Shown: one piece after another, positions 24,934 through 33,727 of the stretch
Layout of the letters: every line of letters begins with the position of its first letter
How positions within the stretch are numbered: the stretch's first letter is position 1
Assembly: GCF_029382225.1 (NCBI RefSeq)
Contig: NZ_JARLTC010000009.1
Location: 186,001-250,000 of the forward strand
DNA: 64,000 nucleotides
Reading direction: 5' to 3'
DNA from: Spongiactinospora sp. TRM90649
GTDB taxonomy: Bacteria; Actinomycetota; Actinomycetes; Streptosporangiales; Streptosporangiaceae
The notes under the pieces: model-generated
Told to the model about the DNA's origin: nothing
The model's database searches: none
The model's input: only the letters and a program-made list of their open reading frames with translations
Made by a program: the position numbers and the translations under genes

Positions 24934-26040
24934 GTGGTGCTGTGGAAGAGACCCGGATTGACATTCACCCTGGCGGCGACGGCCGTCCTGATGGCCGCGT
25001 GCGGCACCGGCGGGAACGAATCCGCCCAGACCGATAACAGCAGCGGCGGCGACAAGATCGCGTTCCTGCTCCCCGAATCGAAGACCGCCCGCTACGAGGT
25101 GGCCGACCGGCCGTACTTCGAGAAGAAACTGACCGAGCTGTGCCCCACCTGCGAGATCATCAACGGCAACGCCCAGGGTGACGCCGGCAAGCAGCAGCAA
25201 CAGGTCGAGGCCGCCATCACCAAGGGCGTCAAGGTCCTGGTGATCGACCCGGTCGACGTCAAGGCCGCGGCCAGCGGCGTCTCCCAGGCCAAGGCCGCGG
25301 GCATCCCCGTCGTCAGCTACGCCCGCCTGGTGCAGGGCGCACCGGTCGACTACTTCGTCTCCGTCGACTCCTTCCGCGGCGGCCAGCAGCAGGCCGAGGC
25401 GATGCTCACCGCGCTGAAGGCCGCGGGCAAGGACAAGCCGCGGATCGTCATGATCAACGGCTCGCCGACCGACAGCAACGCCGAGCCGTTCAAGCGCGGC
25501 GCCCACAGCGTCTTCGACCCGGCGGGCGTCGACGTCGTCCGCGAGTACGACACGCCCAACTGGGATCCCACCGAGGCGCAGCGGCAGATGGAACAGGCCA
25601 TCACCTCGCTCGGGGCCGACGGCTTCGACGCCGTGTACGTCACCAACGACGGCATGGCCAGCGGGGTCATCGCCGCGCTGCGCGGCGCGGACATCGACCC
25701 CGGCTCGCGTTACGTGACCGGGCAGGACGCCGAGGTCGCCGCGCTGCAGCGGATCGTCGCCGGGGAGCAGTTCATCACGCTGTACCAGCCGATCAAGAAG
25801 ATCGCCGACACCTCGGCCCAGCTCGCCGTGAACCTGCTGCGCGGCACCGCCCCCACCGGGCTGACCACCACCGACCAGGACAACGGCGCGGGCAAGGTCA
25901 AGTCGATCCTGCTGGACACCGTCGTGGTGACCAAGGACAACATCAAGGAATCCGTCCTGGTCGACAAGTTCACCACGGCCGAGCAGATCTGCACCGGCGC
26001 CTACGCGGCGGGCTGTGAGAAGGCCGGGCTGACGCCCTAG
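24934..26040 (+). CDS. sugar ABC transporter substrate-binding lipoprotein, XylF-like
   Basis: 368-residue periplasmic-binding-protein-like lipoprotein. The signal peptide ends in the lipobox LMAAC with Cys23 as the lipid anchor. The type I fold follows: KIAFLLPESKTARYE, an internal repeat with DPVDVKAAASGV, VSYARLV, and the second lobe with YVTNDGMASGVIAAL. This is closest to D-xylose/ribose-type (CUT2) binders. A GTG start follows GGAAGGA. It lies outside the membrane and captures the sugar for the ATPase and permease that follow at 67 bp. The substrate is not determinable; the PIG-L deacetylase in the regulon suggests an N-acylated amino sugar. Confidence 0.88.
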   Translation: MVLWKRPGLTFTLAATAVLMAACGTGGNESAQTDNSSGGDKIAFLLPESKTARYEVADRPYFEKKLTELCPTCEIINGNAQGDAGKQQQQVEAAITKGVKVLVIDPVDVKAAASGVSQAKAAGIPVVSYARLVQGAPVDYFVSVDSFRGGQQQAEAMLTALKAAGKDKPRIVMINGSPTDSNAEPFKRGAHSVFDPAGVDVVREYDTPNWDPTEAQRQMEQAITSLGADGFDAVYVTNDGMASGVIAALRGADIDPGSRYVTGQDAEVAALQRIVAGEQFITLYQPIKKIADTSAQLAVNLLRGTAPTGLTTTDQDNGAGKVKSILLDTVVVTKDNIKESVLVDKFTTAEQICTGAYAAGCEKAGLTP

Positions 26041-26107
26041 GGGCCTGCCGGACGAATGGACGGCGAGACGGCGCGCACCGGCGCGGCGGGAAAGGCGGAT
26101 CGGTTCC

Positions 26108-26989
26108 ATGACCCAGGCACACGACGCTCCACTCGATTCTTCGCGCGATGGGGCACCGGTGCTGGAACTGCGCGGCATCACCAAGTTCTACGGTGCGGTG
26201 CGGGCGCTCACCGACGTCGATCTGACCGTCGCCGCCGGGGAGGCGGTCGCCCTGGTCGGCGACAACGGGGCGGGCAAGTCCACGCTGATCAAGGTGGTGT
26301 CCGGGGTGGAGCAGCCGGCGGCCGGAGGCATCCTGTTCGAGGGCCGCCCGGTGACCGTCACCGGGGCGCAGGACGCGGCGACCCTGGGGATCGCCACCGT
26401 CTACCAGGACCTCGCGCTGTGCGACAACCTCGACGTCGTCGCCAACCTGTTCCTCGGCAGGGAGCGAGTGCGCGGCGGCCCGCCCGGCGTCGTCGGCTGG
26501 ATGGCCGAGTCGGAGATGGAACGGCGGGCCGTCGATCTGCTCGACACGCTGGCGGTGCGGCTGCCCGACGTCCGCATGCCGGTCGCGTCGCTGTCCGGCG
26601 GGCAGCGCCAGTCGGTCGCCATCGCCAGGTCGCTGCTCGGCGAGCCCAAGGTGGTGCTGCTCGACGAGCCGACCGCCGCGCTCGGCGTCGCCCAGACCGC
26701 GCAGGTGCTCGACATGGTGGTGCGGCTCAAGCAGCGCGGCCACGCGGTCGTCGTGATCAGCCACAACCTGGCGGACGTGTTCGCCGTGTGCGACCGGGTC
26801 GTGGTGCTGCGGCACGGCCGCAACAACGGGTCCTTCGTCGTCGCCGAGGCGACGCCCGAGATGGTCGTCGCGGCCATCACCGGGGCGGACGCGGGTTCGG
26901 GGACCGGTGCTAGGGCCGGACGGCGGGTCGGGCTGCCCGCCGGACACGCCCAGGACGCGGTGAAAGATCTTGGAGGCGACGAGTCGTGA
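26108..26989 (+). CDS. CUT2-type ABC importer ATPase, single nucleotide-binding domain
   Basis: 293 residues with one ATPase domain: Walker A GDNGAGKST (about 51-59), signature LSGGQRQS (about 161), Walker B VVLLDEPTAA (about 182-191) and a switch His in ISHNLADV. E. coli XylG and RbsA carry two such domains in one chain of about 500 residues, so this half-size form must dimerise, as commonly seen in actinomycetes. The 3-prime end overlaps the permease start by 4 bp (GTGA), giving translational coupling. Confidence 0.88.
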   Translation: MTQAHDAPLDSSRDGAPVLELRGITKFYGAVRALTDVDLTVAAGEAVALVGDNGAGKSTLIKVVSGVEQPAAGGILFEGRPVTVTGAQDAATLGIATVYQDLALCDNLDVVANLFLGRERVRGGPPGVVGWMAESEMERRAVDLLDTLAVRLPDVRMPVASLSGGQRQSVAIARSLLGEPKVVLLDEPTAALGVAQTAQVLDMVVRLKQRGHAVVVISHNLADVFAVCDRVVVLRHGRNNGSFVVAEATPEMVVAAITGADAGSGTGARAGRRVGLPAGHAQDAVKDLGGDES

Positions 26990-28230
26990 CCACCACCGAC
27001 ACCGGCAGGACGCCGCCGCCGGGGCGCTCCGTCAGGGGGCGCGACGCCGTCCGTGCCGTCAGCGATCGGGCCACCCGGGCCGGACGGCGGCTGCGCGGCG
27101 GCGACCTCGGGGCGTTCCCCGTGGTCATCGGCCTGGCGATGATCTGGACCACCTTCCAGACGCTCGACTCGTCGTTCCTCACCGCCGCCAACCTGACCAA
27201 CCTGATGCTCCAGGTCGCCTCGGTCGGGATGATCTCGGTGGGCATCGTCATGGTGCTGCTGCTCGGCGAGGTCGATCTGTCCGTCGGCTCGGTGAGCGGG
27301 CTGTGCGCCGCGATCATGGCGGTGCTGAACATCAAGCTCGGCATGGCCGCGGAGCTGGCCGTCCTGGCCGCGCTGGCGGGCGGGCTGGCCGTCGGCGTGG
27401 TGCAGGGCTTCTTCGTCGCCCGGTTCGGCGTGCCGTCGTTCGTGGCGACGCTGGCCGGGCTGATCGCCTGGCAGGGCCTGCAACTGCAACTGCTGGGCAG
27501 CACCGGGACGATCAACCTGAGCCCGGGCTTCATCACCCGGCTGGTCACCACGTTCCTGCCCGGGTGGGCGAGCTGGGCGCTGGTGGCCACCGTGATCCTC
27601 TGCTACGGGACCAGCCAGTTCGTCGAGTCGGCGCGCCGGACCCGCGACGGGCTGTGGGCCAGGCCCGCGCCCGCCGTCCTGGCGAGGACGGCCCTGCTCG
27701 CCGGGTCGCTGCTGCTCGTCACCGCCATCCTGAACGGCCATCGCGGCGTGCCGCTGGCCGTCGTGATCTTCATCGGGTGCGTGGTGCTGTTCGACCTGAT
27801 CCTGCGCCACACCCGGTACGGCCGGTCGGTCTTCGCCATCGGCGGCAACGCCGAGGCGGCCCGGCGCGCCGGGCTGCGGGTGAACCGCATACGGATGTCG
27901 GTCTTCGCCATCGCCGGGCTGATGGCCGCCGCCGGTGGCGTGCTCGCGGGCGCGCGGCTCTTCGCGGTGAACCAGTCCTCCGGCAGCGGCGACATCCTGC
28001 TCAACGCGATCGCCGCCGCCGTCATCGGCGGGACCAGCCTGTTCGGCGGACGCGGCAGCGCCTATTCGGCGCTGCTCGGCGTCCTGGTCATCGGCTCGGT
28101 GTCCAACGGTATCGACCTGATCGGGCTCGGCGCGCCGATCAAGCTGATGATCACGGGCGCGGTGCTGCTGACGGCCGTCACGATCGACGCCCTGGCCCGC
28201 CGATCCCGCCGGGCCACGGGACGCGGTTGA
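26986..28230 (+). CDS. CUT2-type sugar ABC transporter permease, XylH-like
   Basis: 414-residue polytopic membrane protein with about ten predicted helices. The N-terminal cytoplasmic stretch is Arg-rich. Family-typical segments are ASVGMISVGIVMVLLLGEVD, LSVGSVSGLCAAIMAVLN and the C-terminal GGTSLFGGRGSAYSALLGV, where the loop contacting the ATPase is expected. The GTG start overlaps the ATPase stop. It forms the channel for the sugar captured by the lipoprotein. Transcription likely ends at the 22-bp palindrome 42 bp downstream. Confidence 0.88.
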   Translation: MTTTDTGRTPPPGRSVRGRDAVRAVSDRATRAGRRLRGGDLGAFPVVIGLAMIWTTFQTLDSSFLTAANLTNLMLQVASVGMISVGIVMVLLLGEVDLSVGSVSGLCAAIMAVLNIKLGMAAELAVLAALAGGLAVGVVQGFFVARFGVPSFVATLAGLIAWQGLQLQLLGSTGTINLSPGFITRLVTTFLPGWASWALVATVILCYGTSQFVESARRTRDGLWARPAPAVLARTALLAGSLLLVTAILNGHRGVPLAVVIFIGCVVLFDLILRHTRYGRSVFAIGGNAEAARRAGLRVNRIRMSVFAIAGLMAAAGGVLAGARLFAVNQSSGSGDILLNAIAAAVIGGTSLFGGRGSAYSALLGVLVIGSVSNGIDLIGLGAPIKLMITGAVLLTAVTIDALARRSRRATGRG

Positions 28231-28269
28231 GGTTCCCGGTCAGAGAAGCCCTGCGGGTGCCGCCCTACA

Positions 28270-29232
28270 TCACCGCCGCCCGCGCGGGCGGCGGCCCGGG
28301 ACGCGCGCCGGGACGCGTTCGAGCACGCCGCCCGCGAACACGTGGTAGAGGCCCAGCCGTTCGAGGTGCACGTATCCGATGTGGCAGTCGCACACGGGCA
28401 GCGGGCACGGGCGCGGGGCGAGGGCGCGCAGCGCCGACCCGTCGTAGAGGTTGCCGATCGGCCGCTCGACGAAGTGACACCGGCGCACCGTGCCGTCGCC
28501 GTCCACCGACACCACGCTCTGCCCGGTCCGGCAACGCGCCCCCAGGCTGCGGTGCGGCCTCCTGCTGTAGCCGAACAGCGGGTCGATCTCGGTCCAGGCC
28601 ACGGCCTCGCACTCGGTGTAGACCCGGCCTTCGGCCGCGTTGATCCACAGGTACACGTCATCGGGCAGCTCGGCCCGCAGCCGCCTGGCCGGTTCGGCGT
28701 GGTCGGGCAGGCCCACCACGCCGACGCTGAAGCGCACCCCGAGGTCGAGCAGCTCCCGGCACCGGGTCAGGAACCGTTCATGAGTCACCTGGCCCGGGTG
28801 GTAGGTGACCCACAGGGCCAGGGTGTCGAGGTCGGCGTCGGCGAGCCAGCGCGACCGGGCGCTCAGGTTGGTCTGGATGGCCACCCGGCGCACGTGGGCC
28901 AGGTGGCTCAGCTCCACCATCGCGGTGCGGTACCACGACCTGACCAGCCCCTCCCCCCACGGCGTGAACAGCACCGAGATCGGGAAGTCGCGCCCGGCGA
29001 CCCAGGCGGTGAAGCGGGCCAGCGCCGCCCGGTCGGCGCGCAGGAGGTCCGGGCTGTCACGCCGCTTGGCGAAGGGGCAGTACGGGCAGTCGTAGTCGCA
29101 ACTGGCCAGCGGGCCCCGGTAGAGCAGGGTCAGCTCCTCCGGCCTGGGCGCGTCGCAGGCAGGCGGGGTCGGGTCCACGGGTCTCGGGGTGATGTCCCAG
29201 ATCGACAGCGGCCGGCGGTCAGCGGAGGTCAT
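28270..29232 (-). CDS. STM4011-family radical SAM protein
   Basis: 320 residues with the radical-SAM cluster motif CDYDCPYC (Cys45, Cys49, Cys52). Later cysteines (CRTG, RRCHF, CPLPVCDCH) may bind an auxiliary cluster. Radical SAM enzymes cleave S-adenosylmethionine to start radical chemistry; the substrate here is unknown. Order and sequence match the Salmonella STM4011 to STM4015 gene set, of which this is the last gene in transcription order. Its start overlaps the STM4012 stop by 14 bp. It converges on the sugar importer. Confidence 0.85.
   Translation of the reverse strand: MTSADRRPLSIWDITPRPVDPTPPACDAPRPEELTLLYRGPLASCDYDCPYCPFAKRRDSPDLLRADRAALARFTAWVAGRDFPISVLFTPWGEGLVRSWYRTAMVELSHLAHVRRVAIQTNLSARSRWLADADLDTLALWVTYHPGQVTHERFLTRCRELLDLGVRFSVGVVGLPDHAEPARRLRAELPDDVYLWINAAEGRVYTECEAVAWTEIDPLFGYSRRPHRSLGARCRTGQSVVSVDGDGTVRRCHFVERPIGNLYDGSALRALAPRPCPLPVCDCHIGYVHLERLGLYHVFAGGVLERVPARVPGRRPRGRR
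28273..28294. terminator. GC-rich palindrome between convergent operons
   Basis: CCGCCGCCCG-CG-CGGGCGGCGG is a perfect 22-bp palindrome located between the permease stop and the last codons of the STM4011-like gene. It could terminate transcription arriving from both sides. Confidence 0.6.
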
Positions 29233-30505
29233 AGGAGTCCATCAGGGCGCGCACCCGGCCGGAGAACAGGGCCGGGCCGATGGCGTCGGACCTGGCCAGG
29301 CCCTCGGGCGTCAGCCGGACGCGGGTGGAGTCGGCGGTCACCCAGTCGCGTTCCGCGAAGGCGTCAAGGGAGAAGTCGCCGAGGACGTCGGCGCCGAACC
29401 GCGACTTGTAGGCGGCCCGGTCGAGGCCCTCGGCCTGCAGCAGGGACTGGATGAGGTGACGGCGGCGGCGCTCGGCGCCGTCGAGCGCGAAGCCGACGTT
29501 GGCCACGTCGAACGCGCTGCTCGGCAGCCGGACGAAGTCATCGATGATCGCGCGCACGTGGCGCACGCCCACGGCGTACTCGAAGGAGTAGTGCAGCCCG
29601 GACGTGTAGGAACGGGCGCCGCACCCCAGACCGACCATGCCGTCACTCTGACAGCGGTACTCCGTGGTGGATTCGGTGCCGGGCCGCCGGAACATGCGCA
29701 TCGAGACCTGCTCGTAGCCGGCGCCCAGCAGGTGGTCGCGCCCCTGACGGTAGAGGCCGAGCCGCTGGTCGTCCCAGTCGCGGCCGAGCAGCCCCAGGCC
29801 GGTGAGCGGCCGGACGTACAGCGGGTAGAGGTAGATCTCCTCCGGACGCCAGGCGAGGGCGGCGTCGAGGGAATGACTCCAGGTCTGCGGGGTCTGGCCG
29901 TCGATGCCGTAGATCAGGTCGATGTTGAGCGTCGGGAACCCCGCCGCGCGGATCGCCGCCAGCGCGGCCTCGACCTCGGCGCGGCGCTGCGGGCGCAGCG
30001 CGGCCCTGGCCTCGGTGTCGATGAAGCTCTGCACGCCGATCGAGACGCGGGTGGTGCCGCGTTCGGCCAGCACGGCCAGGCGATCGGGGGTGGCGGTGGC
30101 CGGGGAGGTCTCGACGCCGAGCGGCGTGGCGGAGAAGTCGGCGCCCATGGACTGCTCGGCCAGGTCGAGCAGCCTGGCCAGTTCGGGGGCTTCGAGGTAG
30201 GTGGGGGTGCCGCCGCCGATCGCGGTGGTGGCGAAGCGGGCGCCGGGGGGCAGCGCCCGCCATACGGCCTCGGCCTGTCGCTGGAGCGCGTCGAGGTAGG
30301 AGCCCACCAGCTCCTCAGGGGCGCCGGTCCTGGTGAACAGGTTGCAGAAGCCGCAGCGCATCTCGCAGAACGGCACGTGCAGGTAGAGGAAGAGCGCGTC
30401 GGTGCTCTCCCCCGCCCAGACCTCTTCCAGCCGGGGCCTGGGTTCGAGCGGACGGTAGGCCGTCTTGTGTGGATACGCGTAGACGTAGGCTTCGTACGGC
30501 CTCAT
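29219..30505 (-). CDS. STM4012-family radical SAM protein, HemW-like
   Basis: 428 residues. The cluster motif is CEMRCGFC (Cys47, Cys51, Cys54), followed by GGGTPTYL and TNIDLIYGI-type segments (here LNIDLIYGIDGQTPQTW). These make it a relative of coproporphyrinogen-oxidase-like HemW/HemN. The ATG at 30,505 forms an ATGA overlap with the upstream gene; a much longer frame upstream is an antisense-quality artefact. Substrate unknown. Two different radical SAM enzymes in one operon imply multistep modification. Confidence 0.85.
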   Translation of the reverse strand: MRPYEAYVYAYPHKTAYRPLEPRPRLEEVWAGESTDALFLYLHVPFCEMRCGFCNLFTRTGAPEELVGSYLDALQRQAEAVWRALPPGARFATTAIGGGTPTYLEAPELARLLDLAEQSMGADFSATPLGVETSPATATPDRLAVLAERGTTRVSIGVQSFIDTEARAALRPQRRAEVEAALAAIRAAGFPTLNIDLIYGIDGQTPQTWSHSLDAALAWRPEEIYLYPLYVRPLTGLGLLGRDWDDQRLGLYRQGRDHLLGAGYEQVSMRMFRRPGTESTTEYRCQSDGMVGLGCGARSYTSGLHYSFEYAVGVRHVRAIIDDFVRLPSSAFDVANVGFALDGAERRRRHLIQSLLQAEGLDRAAYKSRFGADVLGDFSLDAFAERDWVTADSTRVRLTPEGLARSDAIGPALFSGRVRALMDSYDLR

Positions 30506-31308
30506 GGGCGCCCTTCCGGGTGGAGCACGAACTCGGCATAGGGGACCGTCCAGACCACCTCGTGGCCGAGGCGATGACCGGTGTATCCGTCCTCGCCGTA
30601 CGCGGTGCCGTGATCGGAGCAGACGATGGCCAGGCACGGCCGTCGCGCGCTCATCAGCGCGAACAGGCGGCCGATGTGCCGGTCGACGTATTCGAGCGCG
30701 GCGGCGTGGGTCGCCCGGGAATCGCCGGCCGCGCCCGGCAGATAGAAGTGGTTCGGCTGGTGCAAGGCCGACACGTTGACCAGCAGGAACACCGGCTCCG
30801 CGCGGTCGCGCACCGAGCGTTCCGCGCGCGCGATCTGCGCCTCGAAGGAGACCGGCGATGTGACCCCGAACTCGGGCCGCCAGTGCGACTCGGCGAACAG
30901 CGACGGCAGCGCCGCGCCCAGCGGGGTCAGCTTGTTGAAGAACCCGACGCCGCCCACGCAGACCGTGTGATAGCCCGCCTTGGCCAGTCCGCCCGGCAGG
31001 TCGGCGGCGTCGAAGACCCAGGTGCCCTCGGCGGTGGTCTCGCTGCCGGGGAAGGCGGCGGCGAACGGCCGGGGATGCGGGCCGGGGCCCGCCGGAGTGG
31101 GCAGGAACCCGGCGAGGATCGCCGCGTGCGCGGCATAGGTGAAACTGCCCGGCGAGTGCCGCCGCTCCCACACCCCGCCCGGCAGCACGCCCGCGAGCGT
31201 GGGCAGCCTGCCCTGGGCCAGCAGCTCGGCGGCGACGTCGTAGCGCAGCGTGTCGAGGGTGACCAGCAGCAGGTCGTGCGTGCCGATGATCGCGCGCATG
31301 TCTCTCAC
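30502..31308 (-). CDS. STM4013-family alkaline-phosphatase/sulfatase-fold hydrolase
   Basis: 268 residues. The N-terminal metal-binding strand LLLVTLDTLRYD (Asp19) and the late IVCSDHGTAYGEDG motif near residue 230 are those of the alkaline phosphatase/sulfatase superfamily. AAHAAILAGFLP resembles the nucleophile helix, with Thr/Ser candidates just before it (SPGSFTYAAHA). No signal peptide, so it acts in the cytoplasm. The GTG start overlaps the ATP-grasp stop (GTGA), and its own stop overlaps STM4012 (ATGA). It could remove a phosphate or sulfate ester group, or bind a phosphorylated intermediate. Confidence 0.82.
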   Translation of the reverse strand: MRDMRAIIGTHDLLLVTLDTLRYDVAAELLAQGRLPTLAGVLPGGVWERRHSPGSFTYAAHAAILAGFLPTPAGPGPHPRPFAAAFPGSETTAEGTWVFDAADLPGGLAKAGYHTVCVGGVGFFNKLTPLGAALPSLFAESHWRPEFGVTSPVSFEAQIARAERSVRDRAEPVFLLVNVSALHQPNHFYLPGAAGDSRATHAAALEYVDRHIGRLFALMSARRPCLAIVCSDHGTAYGEDGYTGHRLGHEVVWTVPYAEFVLHPEGRP

Positions 31309-32426
31309 GCCGCGGCCCGCTGGAAGAGGTGGGCCACCTGCGCTTCGTAGCAGCCGAGGCCCTCCGCGCCACTGCCGGGCAGCCCCATGAGCCCGGGCAG
31401 CAGGTCGCCGAACGCGTTGACCTCGGCGACGGCGAACCGCCTCCCGGTGATGCCCACCATGAGATCGACCCCGACCGTGACCGAGCCGGGGAAACAGGCG
31501 GCGGCCCGCGCGCAGACCCGCATGGCCTCCTCCCAGCCCTCCGCCCCCAACCTGGCCCGGACCTGTTCCAGGTCACCACGGGTGCCGCCCAGGTGCAGGT
31601 TCGTCATCGGGGTGCGGCTGGTGCGCACGACGGCGTGCGTCGGCCGTCCGCCGATCACCACGACACGAAGGTCGAACACCCGCCCGCCCACCGACGCCTT
31701 GGGGAACCAGCGCTCCACGTGCAGCCCGTCTGGCGCGAGCGCGTCGATGATCGCCGCCACCTCGCCCTCGTCGGTATAAGCCCGGACCCGCAACGAGTTG
31801 TGCAACTCGGGAACGACCCGGCCCGCCTCCGGCCGTACCAGCTCAACCGAACTCACCGCGTGCACCCGCGCCCCTTGAACCTGCAGCGCCACGATGCCCG
31901 AGGCCGACGAGCCGTGCGCCGGTTTGACGAACACCCGCCCCCAGCCCTGCCGGGCCATCAGCGCGCGCAACCGGGCATAGCCGGCGACGGGACCGGGGAG
32001 GGCGAGCGGCACGGGCACACCGGCTTCCGTCAGCCGGGCGTGGGTGCGGCGCTTGTCGAACATCACGGCGATCTCGTCGATGTCGGCGAGCAGCCGGGCG
32101 CCGGGGGCGCGGGCCACCGCTCGCCGTACGCGCTCAAGCCCGCGCACGAACCCGGCGTGCCAGGCCGCCCCGCCGCCGACCCTGGTGGCCGCGCCGGGCC
32201 CGCGCAGCAGCCGGTCGGCCGCGAGGTCTTCGCCGGGCGAGTCGATCCGGACATACGCCCGCTCCGGGATGTGGAACGCGGCCCCGGCGAGCACGTCGTG
32301 CCAGGGCACGACCAACGGCCCGGCCAGACCGTGCCCGCGCAGGGCGTCGCCGAACATGCCGACCCGCCGGTCACCGGGCGTGCCGACGACCACGAACGGC
32401 GGCCCCGCCCCATGCGCGACGATCAC
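31305..32426 (-). CDS. STM4014-family ATP-grasp-like protein
   Basis: 373 residues. A pre-ATP-grasp domain (about 1-130) precedes a region with RVFVKPAHGSSASGI (nucleotide-binding lysine), VERWFPKASVGGRVFDLRVV and the metal-site segment VAEVNAFGDLLPG near the C-terminus. These fit an ATP-grasp ligase, which joins a carboxylate to an amine or thiol through an acyl phosphate. The GTG start overlaps the STM4015 stop (GTGA); longer upstream coding in this frame is antisense to STM4015. Its substrate may be the product of, or the input to, the radical SAM enzymes. Confidence 0.82.
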   Translation of the reverse strand: MIVAHGAGPPFVVVGTPGDRRVGMFGDALRGHGLAGPLVVPWHDVLAGAAFHIPERAYVRIDSPGEDLAADRLLRGPGAATRVGGGAAWHAGFVRGLERVRRAVARAPGARLLADIDEIAVMFDKRRTHARLTEAGVPVPLALPGPVAGYARLRALMARQGWGRVFVKPAHGSSASGIVALQVQGARVHAVSSVELVRPEAGRVVPELHNSLRVRAYTDEGEVAAIIDALAPDGLHVERWFPKASVGGRVFDLRVVVIGGRPTHAVVRTSRTPMTNLHLGGTRGDLEQVRARLGAEGWEEAMRVCARAAACFPGSVTVGVDLMVGITGRRFAVAEVNAFGDLLPGLMGLPGSGAEGLGCYEAQVAHLFQRAAA

Positions 32427-33340
32427 TCGGACACCTCGATGAAGCGCCAGTCGCCGTCGGGCTCCTGCCTCTCGGAGACGTCCACCTCGACCCCGCGCAG
32501 GACTTCCACGACCTTCCCGGCCATCTCCTCGCTCAGGTAGTTGTGCCGCAGGTTGAGCCGCTTGAGGTGCGTGAGCGGCTGCCCCGCCAGCAACGCCTCG
32601 GCGCCCTCGTCGGACAGCGCGCCCATCGACAGGTCGAGCGACTCCAGCCGCGCCACGATCGGCGCCGTCGCGACGGCGGCGGCCACGTCGTCCTGCCGCT
32701 CGCTGTCCTGCAGCCCCAGATGCGTCAGCGCGGGCAGCCCCCGCCCCGCGAGGATCGCCGCCCAGTCGTCGGGCCCGGAGTCGCCGGAGTAGTTCTCCTC
32801 CCCCAGCCACATCTCCAGATGCCGCAACGCGGGCAACGTGGACGCCCCCACCGCCCGCACCACCCCGGACGGCAGCCCGCCCGTCTCGAACCGCAGCGTC
32901 TCCAGCGCCTCATGCTCCACCGGCCGCAACTCCAGCCCGTCACCACCCCGCACATCGAGCCGCCTCAGCCGGGGGTAGGCCTCCAGCAACGGCGTGACGT
33001 CGGACTGCCCGATCCAGGAGATCTCCGACTCCTCGCTGACGTAGTCGCCCAGGAAGATCGCCTCCAGCGCCGGCAGCCGCTCCGCCGCCTCCACGAGCAG
33101 CGCGACCGGCACATCGGCCCGATCGTCATCGTGCGCCCATCCCCAGGTCCCGACCACCAACGCCCGCACGTCACCGCAGTCGACCTTGCCGAACAACTCC
33201 TGAAGAGAGTCGCCGATGCTCGCCTCACTCCCATACGGATCACCAGCGACCCGCCACGCCACCTGCGACGCGACCTCACCCTCAGCACCCACGTACCGAA
33301 CGGGCAGACCGTAGAACTCAGTGAGATGCTCGTGAATCAC
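32423..33340 (-). CDS. STM4015-family leucine-rich-repeat protein
   Basis: 305 residues. The N-terminal part (1-110) is unassigned, with VRALVVGTWGWAHDDD. From about 115 run leucine-rich repeats (LRRLDVRGGDGLELR, LPALRHLEMWLGEENY, LESLDLSMGALSDEGAEALL, LKRLNLRHNYLS). LRR proteins bind other proteins, so it may present the substrate or scaffold the enzymes. GAGGAG lies 5 nt before the GTG at 33,340. It is the first gene of the five-gene operon. No precursor peptide gene was found between 33,341 and 33,420. Confidence 0.82.
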   Translation of the reverse strand: MIHEHLTEFYGLPVRYVGAEGEVASQVAWRVAGDPYGSEASIGDSLQELFGKVDCGDVRALVVGTWGWAHDDDRADVPVALLVEAAERLPALEAIFLGDYVSEESEISWIGQSDVTPLLEAYPRLRRLDVRGGDGLELRPVEHEALETLRFETGGLPSGVVRAVGASTLPALRHLEMWLGEENYSGDSGPDDWAAILAGRGLPALTHLGLQDSERQDDVAAAVATAPIVARLESLDLSMGALSDEGAEALLAGQPLTHLKRLNLRHNYLSEEMAGKVVEVLRGVEVDVSERQEPDGDWRFIEVSE

Positions 33341-33420
33341 CAGAACTCCTCAGCGGAAGGGGGGAGTCAAGTTCTAGCAGCCCCCGCCGACAGATTCCGC
33401 CCCCCGTCCACCACGAGCGG

Positions 33421-33681
33421 TTACATCTCCACGCGCAACGCGTGGATGAAGCGGTGCCATTCGCCGGGTCCCGTGCCCTTGTGGTCGTACCGGTCCAGGA
33501 CGATCCGCAGCGTCTTGTTCAGCGGGTACGGAGACAGCATGATCGCGTCATTGCGCCGGGCGAGCCGGGCCAGTTCCTCCGGGAGGGGCGGACGGTCGCT
33601 CTTCTGGCGGTTGCGGGCGCGCGCGCTCGCCGCCGCCGACGGGCATGACTGGCAGACGATCGAGAAGACCGCGGAAGCCAA
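33421..33681 (-). pseudogene. short protein or 5-prime-truncated remnant
   Basis: A frame of up to 86 codons whose last 55 residues (LPEELARLARRNDAIMLSPY, then KTLRIVLDRYDHKGTGPGEW) look like genuine protein. The first 30 residues are antisense to another protein-like fragment, lack a Shine-Dalgarno sequence and look random. It is probably the surviving 3-prime end of a small gene. The family is not recognised. Confidence 0.35.
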
Positions 33682-33727
33682 GCGAGACGCGCGCGGAGCA
33701 TTCCTCGACCGCCTCTATCTGGAGTGA
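33605..33727 (+). pseudogene. C-terminal remnant of an unrecognised gene
   Basis: Plus-strand frame reading WRLRARALAAADGHDWQTIE and then FLDRLYLE to TGA, with coding-like composition but no start. It abuts and overlaps the opposite-strand fragment at 33,421-33,681, and its stop overlaps the DUF418 gene end by 13 bp. Two opposed gene ends meeting here suggest a deletion junction. Confidence 0.35.

Noticed and set aside
29219-31579. Extension of the STM4012 frame to 786 codons
   Set aside because: The extra N-terminus is antisense-quality sequence over STM4013; the ATG at 30,505 forms an ATGA overlap and begins the conserved protein.
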